Positions 50,771 through 63,535 of a stretch of DNA of 64,000 nt are shown here, in pieces (positions within the stretch are counted from its first letter, which is position 1; each line of letters opens with the position of its first letter). Where the stretch lies: positions 26,366,205-26,430,204 of the forward strand of contig CM046850.1 of the NCBI GenBank assembly GCA_025618425.1, written 5' to 3'. Origin of the DNA: Heliocidaris tuberculata. Its lineage: Eukaryota; Echinodermata; Echinoidea; Camarodonta; Echinometridae. Position numbers and translations under genes: made by a program. The notes below the pieces were generated by a model. That model was not told the origin of the DNA, ran no database searches, and worked only from the letters and a program-made list of their open reading frames with translations.

Positions 50771-52702
50771 AGTGCTAAGTTTTAACCATTGATTTTATGT
50801 ATTGGAGTAACAAAGTTTGGTTACATTAGTTTGTTACATTAAAACTATGAAGAAAAAAAGAAGAAAAATATCTGATATTATCCTTTTACTGAAACAGTCT
50901 TCCTTCGGATCCTTGCTGCCTTTCTTTATATATTTAGTCATTCACAATGGACAGGTTATATTTGTGTTATCTTTGTCGTGACAGTCAATTAGTTCTGTAC
51001 TTATCGCAATATGAATCATTGCTGTATAGTTCCTTGATATGTAGGCTTTTGGATTAGTAAACCATTGATTTCAGGAGCTTTTGAGTGAGATACCTTATGC
51101 TGGCAAGATGGTTCGAAGATAGAAAGAGTAGAAGGACGGTGGAAAGATATATCATAGGACAAGGAGTTTGCAAGCTGTTCAAAATGATTTAACATTGGCC
51201 TATGAAGCACTATAAACATGGAATTAAGGCTCTGTGATAGCTAATATAAATTGAGTTATTTCAAAAATAAATTATTGAAGCACGAATCAGAGATTTTTTT
51301 TTTCAAAAGGATTTCAGACTTAAGTATCTCATACTTGTCTTCGACTCATATTCCTTACATCAGCACAGACTTGCTTCCAGAAGATTTTGACAAGACTTTG
51401 TTGAGAAACCTTTGGTCGTCATCCTTGGCATCTAATGTATGAATTCGGAAGAGAAGAACTGACTTATTTTCGTAACCTATCACATGTATGAAAAATTAGA
51501 TCATGAGGTTAGTAAGTTTTCCAGTCTCTTGAGAATGAACAGGTGTCATTATTTGATGGTTAGGGTCAATGTATGATGGTGGGTTATTGCGCTGGGGGTT
51601 ATAGTGATGTGGTTGAAGAAACTTTTCAAGTAGGTATATGGGTTACCAGAGACCTATGGTAAAAGGGGTGAAACAGCAAATTAATTTTTTTTTGTGTACG
51701 ACAAACGGGAGAGTTGTCCATAAAAATGTCACAATCGACTCACCAAATTGCCAATTTGAGATTTGCATATAGATGTAGTGATCTCATTTTTCAAACAACC
51801 ATAACTTTCTTAGCCCTTGTCCGATTTCTTTCAAACTTTTTACTATCCTGTTTTTCTTATTTTTCTGCTTTCACACGATTCATCTTATTACCAAGGTTGG
51901 ATCGCCCTTTAAGAAAGGGATAAGCAAAATCAAGAGCCCAAAACATATTTCAGTAAGTAAAGCAGACGTTTGACCACCAAGGACATACACAGCAAATTCT
52001 TTCAGTCTTCCACTGAATAGTTGAAGAGAAAATGGACTCTTTTTAACCGTAATGGACATGGCACAAAATGGACAAGGATTTTTCTCTCCTATATGAATAG
52101 TATGAAGATTCTGTGTGTTTTGGGGTTCAATGAGTCTTAATTAGCTAATAGCAGAAGCTTATAATTATACTCTAAACATTAATATAGTTTGTAAAATGAT
52201 TTAGACTACACATTTCTTTGTCAGAGCTATAAAAAACAAAACAAAACTTGAGTGGCGTAACGGACATGACACCTTCGTCCGCTTTAAAAAGAAAAAAACC
52301 CCTAAAATTAGTAATCTTTGGTTTCTTCATCACAATTTACAACCAAAACATCAAATCTGAAACGCTTTTGGTGTGAAATAATCAGAGCCAAATATGCTTG
52401 GACCAAAATTGTCGCCCGTGATGTTTTGCTCGGAATTGAGCTTTTTAAAGAAAATCATTTATGCACTTGAATCCTATTGATATAACCAAATGAATGAGCC
52501 TATTGAGCCCTTTAAAAAAAAAATAATAATTCTGTCATGAGTTGCACAAATATTTCTGGAGTTAATGGCCAATTTTATGATTTCTGGCAGGTGGATATTT
52601 TCCTAGGAATTGCCCATGTTCCCTTTCCCCTTTCCCTGATTCCCCTCACACACACACACGCACGCAGGCGCGCGCGCACGCACACACACACCCATACACA
52701 CC

Positions 52703-52745
<43 letters not shown>

Positions 52746-54374
52746 TCGGCAAGTCCGTGTAATCAGAACTACTGAACATACCCCCCCCCCCCCGGTCATA
52801 CTCTAACATCACCAATCCCACAATCACACCCGTTTATTTTCAAGGTGATTCATGTACTCTGTAGGTATACCTTGTTCATTGTAGTGTGATAAGTTATGAA
52901 ATAATGTCAGTCTCTAGATTTCTTCGTTTGGAAATGTAACATATTTTTGTGTCATCTTCTATTCACGTTTTCTTTCCTCTCTCCATTTCTTTCTCCCCAC
53001 CCCCCCCCCCTCCCATATTTCCATTGCATGTCTCTGTTTCAAGTAGTGGGCACGTGTCCCCTCGACCTTTAGCTTAACCACCGATTATTCCAATGGTCGA
53101 ACAAGCGGTCAATTAGTTGGGAAATAATAAAAGTAAAATGTTTTGTATCACCTACGGTAGTCATTATCCACACCAACCTGAAAAGTTTTTTGAACCCCGA
53201 AGGCGTATGTGCAATAACTATACAGTGGGTATCATGAAAAGTACACACTTTGAAAATATCCTCCAAGATCATAATTTCACAATATCGATATGTGTTTTTT
53301 TTTCTTATGCAATTATGGGTGAGGGTCTGTTCCATCAATGACAATATGAGTACTGACAATATTTTACGCTTGAGTGAGTACTGGCTGCTTTTACAGTTGT
53401 GGGGGGGGGGGGAGGGGCAGTGTCGTATCCAGCCAATGGGTGAAGCTAGCTTCTTCTTGAAGGCCTAGGAAAAGAAATCAGTACAATTTGGTATGCTTTG
53501 TTGCTTGTATAAGAACGAAGCTGTCCAGATAGGCGGATATTAACCCTTGACTTGGGAGCATCCCGCCCCTCCCCTTTAACATTTTTTGGATACACCGTTG
53601 TGGGTGTGCACTACTAGGTATAGGGTTAGGTCAGGGAAATGTAACTAGATTTCCCTGGTTAAGTATTGAATGACTGTACAAATCAATCATGCAGTTACTG
53701 CTTGAACTTGAACTTTGATCAAATGCATGACAAATGCACTGTAGATATCTAACCTCTAACACAGAAACCAACCGTCGTACATTAACCCCAACCATCAAAC
53801 AATGACACCTGTCTATTCTCAAGCTGATATAGATACTGTAGGATTTTCTAAATTGATAATTGAACACTCGATATATACATGATAGGTTATGAAAATCAGT
53901 CAGTGGTTTTCCTCGTTCGAACTTAATCATATGTCTTCATTTGCTCTGCATTTAATAATTTTCACCCAACTTTGTTAGCTCCACCCAATTTTTAAAGTAT
54001 TTTTTTTATAATTCAGCCAGACTTTAGAGGGCGCCTTCCTGAAAGCGTCCAATAGCAATTAGTAAAAAAGATAATAATCTCATCATGCAGCTAGAGAGAG
54101 AGAGAGAGAAAGAAGGGGAGGGAGGGAGAGAGGGAGTGAGAGAGACAGGAGAGAGGAGAAAGAGAACATCCACACGGAATCATAAACTTATTCCACCATC
54201 TACTCCGCTCCTCCTCCCACTAAAAACAAAAATAAAATATTTCTCTAAAGCGACACTGTATCAGCTTAGATTTGAATTTACCTTACAAAACCAATTAAAC
54301 ACGTTAAACATTGTTTTAAAAAAAAGGTAATGGTGCTCACCCTTAGTCCTTACAAATTATTGTTATTATTTTTA
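50771..54374 (+). other. Sequence between the inverted arms, unit 2
   Basis: Counterpart of 23721-27690. It has about 110 bp at 52145-52255 not in unit 1 and lacks the unit 1 stretch at 24893-25195. (GA)n at 54091-54170. No gene. Confidence 0.4.
53418..53600 (+). mobile_element. Possible hAT-like element, unit 2
   Basis: Copy of the stretch at 26650 with small indels; same partly complementary ends and same G run on the left. Confidence 0.35.
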
Positions 54375-55344
54375 GACTGAGCGTAGAACATTCGAAGTGA
54401 CATTGATTTTTGATGTGTATTATTTGTTCATTCGTGTAAAGACACTCGCTCGACACCAAACACTGCCCTAGGCTAGCAACTGGGATGCAATACATTCAAA
54501 GGTAATCCTATGACGAACACGTGCCTTTGAATTCAGTTTCGGTGTTTCATCAACATCGAAGGCCTGCATACAATTAATGATAACCTCTCACACCATTACC
54601 TATACACTTTAAGGCATCCATCCCAACTGTGAAACAATATGAAAAATCACACCAGTCCTGTCTTTTCTCATGATATTACCTGGTATCGATATGATTTATA
54701 ATAATCCTTATTTTTATACTATTATGATAAGATAAGCAATGTAATATTTTTTAGAAAACGTAGCAACAACATGAATCAGCATTTTGACTAGAAAGTTTGC
54801 GAACTCCTAAAACTGGAAGGGCAGATTCAGAAGCATCATTATCAAGATCTTACATGTTCTACTGGAGGAGAACTATTTAAAATTTTAGCAATGAACCCAA
54901 TTGCTATTTTTAACACAAACGGTTTAAAATATGTTTCTTTTCGATGTGCATGAAGAGGCGGTGGTTTTCCTCGCTAGAAATTAATATGTCTGTTCATTTG
55001 CTCTGCATTCAACATATTACACCTAACTGATTTTGAAAGTACTTAAAAATTTTCCGCCTGACTTGAGATGGCGCCCTCCTATATGCGATAGTTACAGTCC
55101 TTTTATAGCACTGATCTCTACTACTAACTGGATAGGCTGCCGCACGCTGATTGGCCATTCAGAAATAAAAGTCACCGATGCGGAGCGGCCGCCATCTTGT
55201 GACAATCAAAAAGCCATCAGCTGTGATGATACCTAGCGTTATCGTACACTCGAAGTGTCTATTAATCATTTGTATTTTGCAAGTTTTTCAATCTGATTTT
55301 GCTTCAGAAACTCTTATTTGGCTCTTTCGTGATTGGCCATTAAC

Positions 55345-55419
55345 ATGGCGGCATGTGTGGCCTATGGCTGCACAAACCGTGATGAGAAGGACCTGCGGAA
55401 AGCTGGAATAACAGTTTTG
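55345..55419 (+). pseudogene. THAP-domain gene start, truncated (unit 2)
   Basis: Same peptide start (MAACVAYGCTNR) as in unit 1, with one silent change, again ending at a G run (about 55422-55439) with no continuation of the THAP domain. The upstream ATTGGCCA and CGCCATCTTG boxes are kept. Confidence 0.58.
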
Positions 55420-55700
55420 CTTGGGGGGGGGGGGGGGGGCTAATCCCATGCGTTATTTTTTGTGTTCAGATCCAGATTCAGATTCAGATTCAGATTCAGA
55501 TTCAGATTCAGATTAAGTTTATTGGTCCAATAGGAAATTCATTTTGTCGGCATTATATGAAGCACATATACAATTCATAATATATACACAAATAGATAAT
55601 ATATCTATCATTAATATTAATGATCCTTAAATTAAGATCATCGTCAGGAACTAAATTTACATTTGTTGTTGTTGTTGTTGTTGATATTTGGAATTAAGCA

Positions 55701-56911
55701 ACCAGTCATTTACTATTATTGCCAAATACTACACAATTTATTTCTAAAAATTTAAATTAGTCTACATTTAAAATTTGTAAATTTACAGTGTAACAGGTGG
55801 ATGAGCTGCTTATAGATCTATATTTCTAACAGTTAGTCAGGAAGCCTGACATCAAGTGAACTTATGTGTAGTCAATAGACATACAAAAAATTAAAGTTTC
55901 AAACATTAAAAGAGGAAGAGTAGAATGGTGCATATTTCAACGATGCTTATAATCATAAAAGGGGAGAACCAATGAACCATATTCACTACTGGTGTTTTTA
56001 TCACATTATTTTCTCTACAATAATCATAGTCGTAATTTAGCCACCGATTTATAGGATTCGGTATGTCTAGCTCTGTGGTCGATGAATTCTCGCCCTCTAT
56101 TGTCCTATTTCATTAATGACTAACTTTATGAATGCCATCAAAATAATAATACCAAATGAGCTACATATTCGCCTAAACTCGCCAAGATATATAGTGTTTT
56201 TGCACTCTTGAGTATTAATATCAATATTGGGGTATTTGTCACATCAGCAATTATGAACAACAAAAGAAAGTGATAAGTAGAATATCTGAACGGAATGTTA
56301 AATGAGAGATAAACAGTTGTTTGCAGTAGGAATGTTGAATTGGAATCCAATTGACCACAAAGGGCACTATGATTATAAGATACTCTATAATAATGTAAAC
56401 AAGTTGTTTACAGCGGGAATGTTTAAGTGGAAATATGTATAAAAAGGAAAGGGCAGTAAGAAGTTCAATGATGGCTCTCATCGGAGTTTTATTTCTTCGA
56501 CTATTCCAGCACAACAACACAAGATGTCAAAAAAGTGCAAGGACGGTAGATCTTTAAAACAAAAGGAAACACAACATTTTAAACCACTTTCCTTTCGGGG
56601 GGGGGGGGGGGGGAGGGGGTAGAAAATGAAAATTCCTCAGACATGTGTTGTAAAATTCAGAATTTGTGTCTATAGCCAAATATGGAATGAGAAAGTGCCC
56701 AAGTTTAATTAATTACCTGCTACATTATCTCATTGAAACATATGTGGACTCGGTATTAACCTAGTGTACTTTTCCCTCGTCAGCAAATGATGTTCATGTA
56801 CTTTTAACATTTTCATGTATAGAACTAGGTGATAATGTTTTGCATGCACGGTTTGGTGTTGTTTATCCAGCCACCAGTTTTCTGGATTAACTGGTCTCAG
56901 CTATTTGGGTG

Positions 56912-56942
<31 letters not shown>

Positions 56943-57379
56943 GGGGGGGGGGTGGGTTTTTTAAAATAATTTTGCTTGAATCTTGAGTTTCGTACAGTAT
57001 ATACATGTACATTTAAATGACAATGACCTTTATATCCAGCTAAATGACTTTCATGATGGGTGCTGACTGCTGACCCAAATATGAAGAGGTTGAACAGTAA
57101 TATTAATGTTATTTTATTATATGTGGAGTTAAAAAAGGGAATGAATATTTCATAACTATAACTCTTGTCTTCAATGTTCTTTCAATAAATTGTTATTGCA
57201 TCATACTGCCCATTGTTCTATATCAGAATTTGTATGATTAATTGCATCCATCATAAAGTTTATGATATATACATGAAGTTTTCATCATACGTCTTCTTGC
57301 CAGTTTTTGTGATAGTCTACCACCATCCCTGGTGGTAGACTGGCCTAGCTGAAATGTGTGTTCTAAGAGTGACAAATGC

Positions 57380-57411
<32 letters not shown>

Positions 57412-57414
57412 ATG
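55701..57414 (+). other. Intergenic, end of unit 2 and start of unit 3
   Basis: AT-rich with a G run at 56598-56613 and a T run plus G run at 56912-56951. The unit junction mark TGTACTTTTCCCTCGTCAGC is at 56765. No gene. Confidence 0.45.
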
Positions 57415-57532
57415 AGAGAAAATAATGGAAAGGGTAGTGGAGAGAGGAAAGAGAGGGAGGGAGAGAGAGAGAGAGAGAGACAAATACAACAAAATATGAG
57501 ATAAAAACTAATGGAAAGGGTATTGGAGAGAG

Positions 57533-57568
<36 letters not shown>

Positions 57569-57976
57569 GGAAAGAGAAAGGGAGGGAGGGCGTGGAAAAT
57601 AAAACTAGGATTTTAGATGGAAATAAATTTTGCCGGTGATCTATGAGGAACAATGTACATGTACTTCTACCAGGGGAATAGACCCTTAAATTAATTAAAT
57701 GCACATTAGCATGATATTAAGATGAAATGAAATGAAGATGAAAGATGCAAGACACTAGAACAAAAGTAATATGTCGAGGGGAGAAGGCTTTGTAATTATT
57801 AAAGAAATATTACAGAAAAATGACGAGAAGAAGGGCAGGGATAGAATCTAGAATCAATGAATGTAGTGGGAGAGAATGGTAGTGGAGGTCGGATGTAGTA
57901 GAAGTAGAACGGTAGGAGAGAAAGGTAGTATGAGAGAATGGTAGTGGAGGTAGGATGGTAGTAGAGGTAGTATTTT

Positions 57977-58124
57977 GGGCGGCGAGTGAAAAGTGGGCAG
58001 GCGCCGCCAGAATTTAACTCCGCCCTAAAACTTCACCCCCGACCGAGCGATGCCCTAAAAACCAGCGGTGCCCTGGCGGCCGTCGCTCGGTGCCAGGGCG
58101 AAATTGGGTAAAAACTCGCCGCCC
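57977..58124 (+). repeat. GC-rich foldback block, unit 3
   Basis: Same block as at 1100 with one or two base changes, followed by the same T run and G run. Confidence 0.6.
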
Positions 58125-59149
58125 GGCCGCCGAGCAGGCTATTTTTTTTTTTTTTTTTTTTTTTTGGGGGGGGGGGGGGGTTGTGACCATAACTTTATGA
58201 ATACCATTTCGATCTAGTTGCCAAGTAGCGTAGATTTAGTTGACAACTAGGGACAATTTAGTTGCCAACTAGGCATTATGTATAGGGATTAGTTGCCAGC
58301 TATAAGTTAGCAAGGTTTTATGAATACATATACTAGTGCCTAGTTGACAACTAGGGAGCATTTTAGTTGAATATGTGCCCAGGTTACTAACCCCAAACAT
58401 CCAATCGGTCTAGCGCCCTCTTAGTTTCACACTATTTAAAACTGCGTCCCATAAAAACAAAAAAACAAAAAACCCGCAGACTGTTTTCCAAGATATCGCA
58501 CAGTAAAGGCCGGCTCATACGAGGTGTCATTTCGATTGCGTCAGTAGCAGAGTACCAGCGTGAATCGAGCCTGTGAACTAGGAAAATGTAGGATAAAAAG
58601 TAAGAATTTGGCGTTTAGATGTTATAGGTCTAGGCACATTTTGTACCCAGTCATGCATGGAGCTAGGCTGTGTGAGTGGTTTGAACACTTGAAAGAAAAC
58701 CCGAGCCATTCTTTGAAGAAACTCATTCCTTTGGCTGTTTTTACTTTGAATATTTATGTCAATGTATCATAGCAAAACGGCTGTTTACGATTAACTTCAG
58801 TATGCCCTTTTCCCACAATTAGCCTTTTCACAGCAAGTGCTATCCCGTCTCCATTTTAACCACTTAATTTTTTAAATGTAAAAGTTTTTTCTTCTTTTTT
58901 TTTCTTTTTCTTCCACAGGGTTCCTTTATTAAACAATATCATACATAAAAATATACAAGAAGATATATATATATTTATATCTTTTTGTATATTTATACAT
59001 ACATACATATACATATACATAAAAAACGAAACCGAGATTTATCGATGTTTAAACATATCTTAATCACAGATATGATTAATAAATGACACATATTTGTAAA
59101 GCTAGGATCCTCTTCTTTCATTTGATGCCACTGATATTATGATACATAC

Positions 59150-59383
59150 CTCACACATGAGTGAATAAAGACAATATGAAGCAGGGCTACAAAAAAGTCG
59201 TTTGGCCAACGATATCTGAATTTCAAAGAGATAATCACATTTCTAGAAAGTTCATTTTCTGCCCTTTCGTATGACACCTCAATCGGGAAAAATGAGCCAG
59301 GGATGACGAAGCTCTGTTGGTGTAAAGTGATGCTTGCATTTCCATGGTTTATTAAACGAATCCGTTTGAATTGGCTGCCTGTT
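59150..59383 (-). CDS. Unrecognised exon-like ORF, intact only in unit 3
   Basis: A 234-bp block lies between acceptor TTTTTTATTGCTAG and donor GTATGT and starts and ends in the same phase. It encodes TGSQFKRIRLINHGNASITL, HQQSFVIPGSFFPIEVSYER and then ISLKFRYRWPNDFF. In unit 1 (about 2267-2493) the ORF is broken by a TAG and by loss of one C. In unit 2 (about 32265-32490) it is broken by a TAA and an indel. Several differences between units are silent (ATC/ATA, TCT/TCA, TTC/TTT, CAA/CAG). I do not recognise the protein and found no partner exons, so it may be a relic exon. Confidence 0.35.
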
Positions 59384-60732
59384 CTAGCAATAAAAAAATA
59401 AGACAAAAGTCTTCATGTTCGGCTGATCGTCAACAAAATGGAGTGGTGAGTACAAAATGATAAAAGATGATTCATAAACCTTCTTGACCATGCAATTAAC
59501 AACAGAGCAACGAGTATTTCTGGTAACAGAATGGGGACGATCTGGCAGACTTTAATACATCATGGAAATGCAAGCATCAAGACTGAGACAAGTGGATGGG
59601 GCTAATGTTAACTGAAGGTATAACATTAATTAGTCTAGTCGGAAAGGGGGGTTCCCGTGCACCATCGATTACATTTTGTTCAACCAACTTTTTTATAATG
59701 CCTAAAGTGTCTAGTTAATGAATTTTGATGTTCCCATTGCCAAATCGTGTCCCATGGGGTTCCAAATCGGCCATTTTGATTCCATAATTAGCATATCTTT
59801 TGAATTATACATCATGCATGAATAAATAAAACAGCTTTTTTGAGTAATAATATGACGAGGAATCGATTCAGAGAGTTATTTTTGTGTTTTGAGTAACCTG
59901 GATTCCACAAAAAATCCAAAAGTGTGAAGAAAAAAAATTGCACAAAAAAACGTGCATCTTAACGCCATCTTGTTTTTCAACTAGTAAAAACAATGATTAA
60001 CCTTCAAATTTTTACTAAAATATGTTGAGAGGGATCTAATCATGATTTTCATGCATAAATTTACACATATACCTTCAAAAAATGTACCAGTATGGTCAGC
60101 TTAATGACACCTCTCAGATTAGGAAATACATGCGTTTTTCATGCAATATCGAAACCCCATAGACTTCTGTGTGTTGAGACGCTTTTATCAGCATGTTTGG
60201 TAAGAGTTTTACGTTGAGTTATGGGCATAAATGCATAAAATTAAATTGATTTTTATAGTGTACATTGAGTACTTTGTAGTGCTTGATGGTTTATACTCAA
60301 AGACGTAAAATTAATCATTTGAGACCAAATTGAACATAGATACACATTGTAGTAGATTAGGGTAATGTTTGCGTGTTAGAGAAGGCACGTTTCGAACCCT
60401 CTCCCAATATGATTGGTAAGATTCATGCATATTCAAGCCATAGACGTAGGATTCAAACATACATTGATGCTTAAAAATTAATATGATATGTGTCAATAAT
60501 GCTGTACGTAACGGAAAGGTTTAAGAATAACAAAATTTCGTTGTTTAAGATAGAAATATGTGCCTTCTTGCGATCGAACACACCTTGATATTAGTAATTA
60601 GAGGTAGATAGTTTGGGTCCCAGAATTTACACTGGAAGAACAGATTTACCAGCGAACATTAATGATTATCTTTAATGTCATTTTGGAATGCGTTGAAAGG
60701 ATAATTTCATGATTCATAAACGTAGGTGTATC

Positions 60733-61018
60733 CAGTGGCGTATCTAAGGGGGGGGCAGAGGGGACACGTGCCCCGGGCGGCACTTGAAGGTGGCGCAAAA
60801 ATGCAAAAGAGAGAAAGAAAAGGGGGAGAAACACTAGAATATTTATGGTCTTTGAAGGTTATTTGCGTCCCAGTCAAGGACAAAATGCGTAAGAAATGGT
60901 GTTTTATAGGGTTTGAAATGCGAAAATTTTCTAAAGCTTGGTCGCTTCGCTCCCTCGCATAATTATGTTCAGGATTTAGCTTTTTCGCGCCCCTAACGGC
61001 GTTTTAAAGTGTTAACCA
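60733..61018 (+). mobile_element. hAT-type element, unit 3, right half deleted
   Basis: The left end CAGTGGCGTATC and GGTGTATC flank are present, but after GTGTTAACCAT at about 61019 the sequence jumps to ATTATTTTTTGTGATGACGG, which lies at about 4869 in unit 1. The deletion removes the right terminal repeat and about 0.4 kb of flank. Confidence 0.75.
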
Positions 61019-61129
61019 TGATTATTTTTTGTGATGACGGTGGGTCATAGTTCTTGCATACTGTGATTACTCGTACTAAGAGTATTCACGTAAAGTTTGT
61101 TGACATCATCCTTTTTGAACAGTATCTTC

Positions 61130-61967
61130 GTCTCTCCTCTCACATCTCACCTCTCTATCTCTTTCTTTCTTTATTTCTCTCTCTCTCTCTGTTCTTGTCT
61201 CTTGCGCTCTTCCTCCCCTTTCCTTTCTCAATTCTCCCTCTCTGTATTTCTCACTTCCTGTCTCTGTTCTTCCTCTTCTTCCCTCTTCCTTCCCTCTCTA
61301 TCTCCCTTTCTCCATCTCACCTCTCTTTCCCGCACTCTTCTTTTATGTTCCTGGCTATCCTCCCTTCTTCTATATATCTTCCAAGTCTCTTCATGTCCAC
61401 CTTCTTCCTTCGTATTTTGGTCTGTCTTTCTGTCCATGCACCATCTTTCCCTCATCTCTGTTTTTGTCTGAAGTGCATCGCCAATTTCACCCTATATGTT
61501 TCTCCTTGTCGATCTCTCCCTCTCTGTTTCTCTCTCTGTCTCTCTCTCTGTCTCTCTCTCTCTCTGTCTCTCTTTTATCCTCTTTCTCTGTCTATATTTT
61601 GTTCTCTCCTTCCCCTCAGCGCTCTCTCTCTCTCTCTCTCTCTCTCTGTACTTGTCTCTTAACCATGTACCTTCGATGTCTCTCTTTGCCTTCCTTCTTC
61701 TCCCCCTCTCACTCTCTCCACTGTCATGACTGTTCTTCTGTCTACATCACTCTCCTGTCTCCTCCCCCACTTTTTTCTGTCTCTGTCTGTCTTCCTATTC
61801 CCCTTACCTTATTTTCTCCCTGTCTCTCTCTCCTTCTGCCCAACTTCTTTCCCCTCCTTCTCTTGAATCGCTGCTCTCACCCCCTCACTCCCCTCCCATC
61901 CATTTCCTTGTTCCATCTCTCCTTTCTCCCCACCTTCTCTTCTTGTCTGTTTGTATGTCTGTCTACC

Positions 61968-62009
<42 letters not shown>

Positions 62010-62830
62010 ATGCCTGTCTCTTTCTATCTCTATCCATCCCCTCCTCTTATTTCCTCCCTGTCATGCCTGTGTCTCTCCATCTCTCCCTCACTCTATTTCT
62101 CTCCCTTTCATCTCAAAAATCTGTTCTGTCTCCATTTTCACTAACTATCCCCCTTCCCCCTCTCTCCATCACTAATTTGATCCTTCCCCCTCAGCGCGTG
62201 CGCGCTCTCTCTTTCCCTCTCCCTCTCTCATCTTACCACCCACTCCCTTATACCATCAGGGGCCCGTTGCATAAAACTTACTATAATAGTAACTTTGCTA
62301 TTATAGTAACTTCTCATGGAATACTGGATTTTGATTGGCTGTTGAGCAACATGTCATGCTCAACAGCCAATCAAAATCCAGTTTTCCAAGAAAAGTTACT
62401 ATAATAGCAAAGTTACTATTATAGTAAGTTTTATGCAACGGGCCCCTGATCTCCCTCTTCCCTACCCGTTTCTCTGCTTGTCTGTTTCTCTCTCTGACTC
62501 TGTCTGTCTGTCTTTTGCTCTCAATCATTCCCCGTCACTCCTTTCTTCCCTGTCTTGCCTTGCCTTGCCTTCCCTTCTTTTCTGTTCTCTCTCCTCCTCA
62601 TCTACTTTCTCTCCCCACCCTTGTCAGTCACCATCTTCCTTTTACGTCCTTTATCCCTCTTTTCTCCCTGTCTCCCCTGCCTCTGCATCCTCTCTCCGTC
62701 TTTCTCCTCCCCCTCTCTCTATGTGACTCTCTCTCTCTTCCCCTCTCTCTCTCTAAACCTCTCCTCTCTTTTTCTCCCTTTCTCTAGCTCTCTCCGTCTC
62801 TGCATCTTCTTTCCCTTCGTCATGTCTCTA
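61130..62830 (+). repeat. Polypyrimidine tract, unit 3
   Basis: Same tract, interrupted only by the palindromic element at 62258-62447. Serine/leucine-rich frames here (61054-61662, 61464-62144) are composition artefacts. Confidence 0.87.
62258..62447 (+). mobile_element. Palindromic mini-element, unit 3 only
   Basis: Starts AGGGGCCCGTTGCATAAAAC and ends with its complement. The interior is also symmetric (ACTATAATAGTAACTTTGCT, ATTTTGATTGGCTGTTGAGC), so almost all 190 bp fold into one hairpin. The same site in units 1 and 2 reads ACCATCTGATCTCC without it. No clear target duplication is seen. Confidence 0.8.
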
Positions 62831-63117
62831 ACCTGACATCTTAGTTAATTTTTGAGATAATCATCTCCATTACTCAAAAACTATATTTGCTATTAACTGA
62901 TTTCATCAAATCATTCTCAGTAAGATCATTTTTAAAATTAGAATATTTGTCACCGGAGGACGCGTCTTAGAACCGTCATATCACTCAATGCAACAACTAT
63001 GTACTTCTTTTAAGATTAACAAAGTGAAACTTTACAAGTCAGATAGGGCTTAATTGAAGTTTTATTCCTTAATGAAATTTAAATTCTATTGGCATTTCTG
63101 GAAAGAGTCCTATGATT

Positions 63118-63535
63118 TCACAACAGCCATAATTCACCGAGTGTGTCAATACAATCCGAGGAAATTTTCTTTTTGCGATTAGAAACATCATCCACTGTGC
63201 TGGAGCAATTAGCCTATCAAAGGTAAATCAGTATCCGATTCGAACACTTCAAAACTAACCTAAAGTAGATGATGATATGGAAACTAAATCAGACAGATTT
63301 TTACAAATGTGTTTGCATTTCAGAAATTCATGAGATATGTTTTGGTCGACTTCACGAATGTCACCGGACACCGTCATCATCTGAAAAACAAACGCAACAA
63401 AACATAAAGTTATATTGAATTTCCAAACCGATATGACAAAGCACTGAGAAGAAAATAACATATCCATGATTCAAATAATAATACTAGCCGTTTATGAATA
63501 TCATCAAGATCAATATTTTGGAGATTTTCACCATG
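63118..63535 (-). pseudogene. Small-gene copy in unit 3, donor altered
   Basis: Blocks 63464-63535, 63260-63380 and 63118-63194. The middle block is intact as in unit 1 and the last block is open to TGA, with its penultimate Leu codon CTG (CTT in unit 1, CTA in unit 2). The first block shares the ATATGT donor and RLVLLFE changes with unit 2, so normal splicing of that intron would fail. A read-through frame starting MDMLFSSQ and running into MMTVSG is open here and could be an alternative start. Confidence 0.4.

Noticed and set aside
61054..62144. Long frames in the unit 3 CT-rich tract
   Set aside because: Same low-complexity cause as in unit 2. The leading MHTVITRTKSIHVKF part is too short to be a gene and has no splice-like end.
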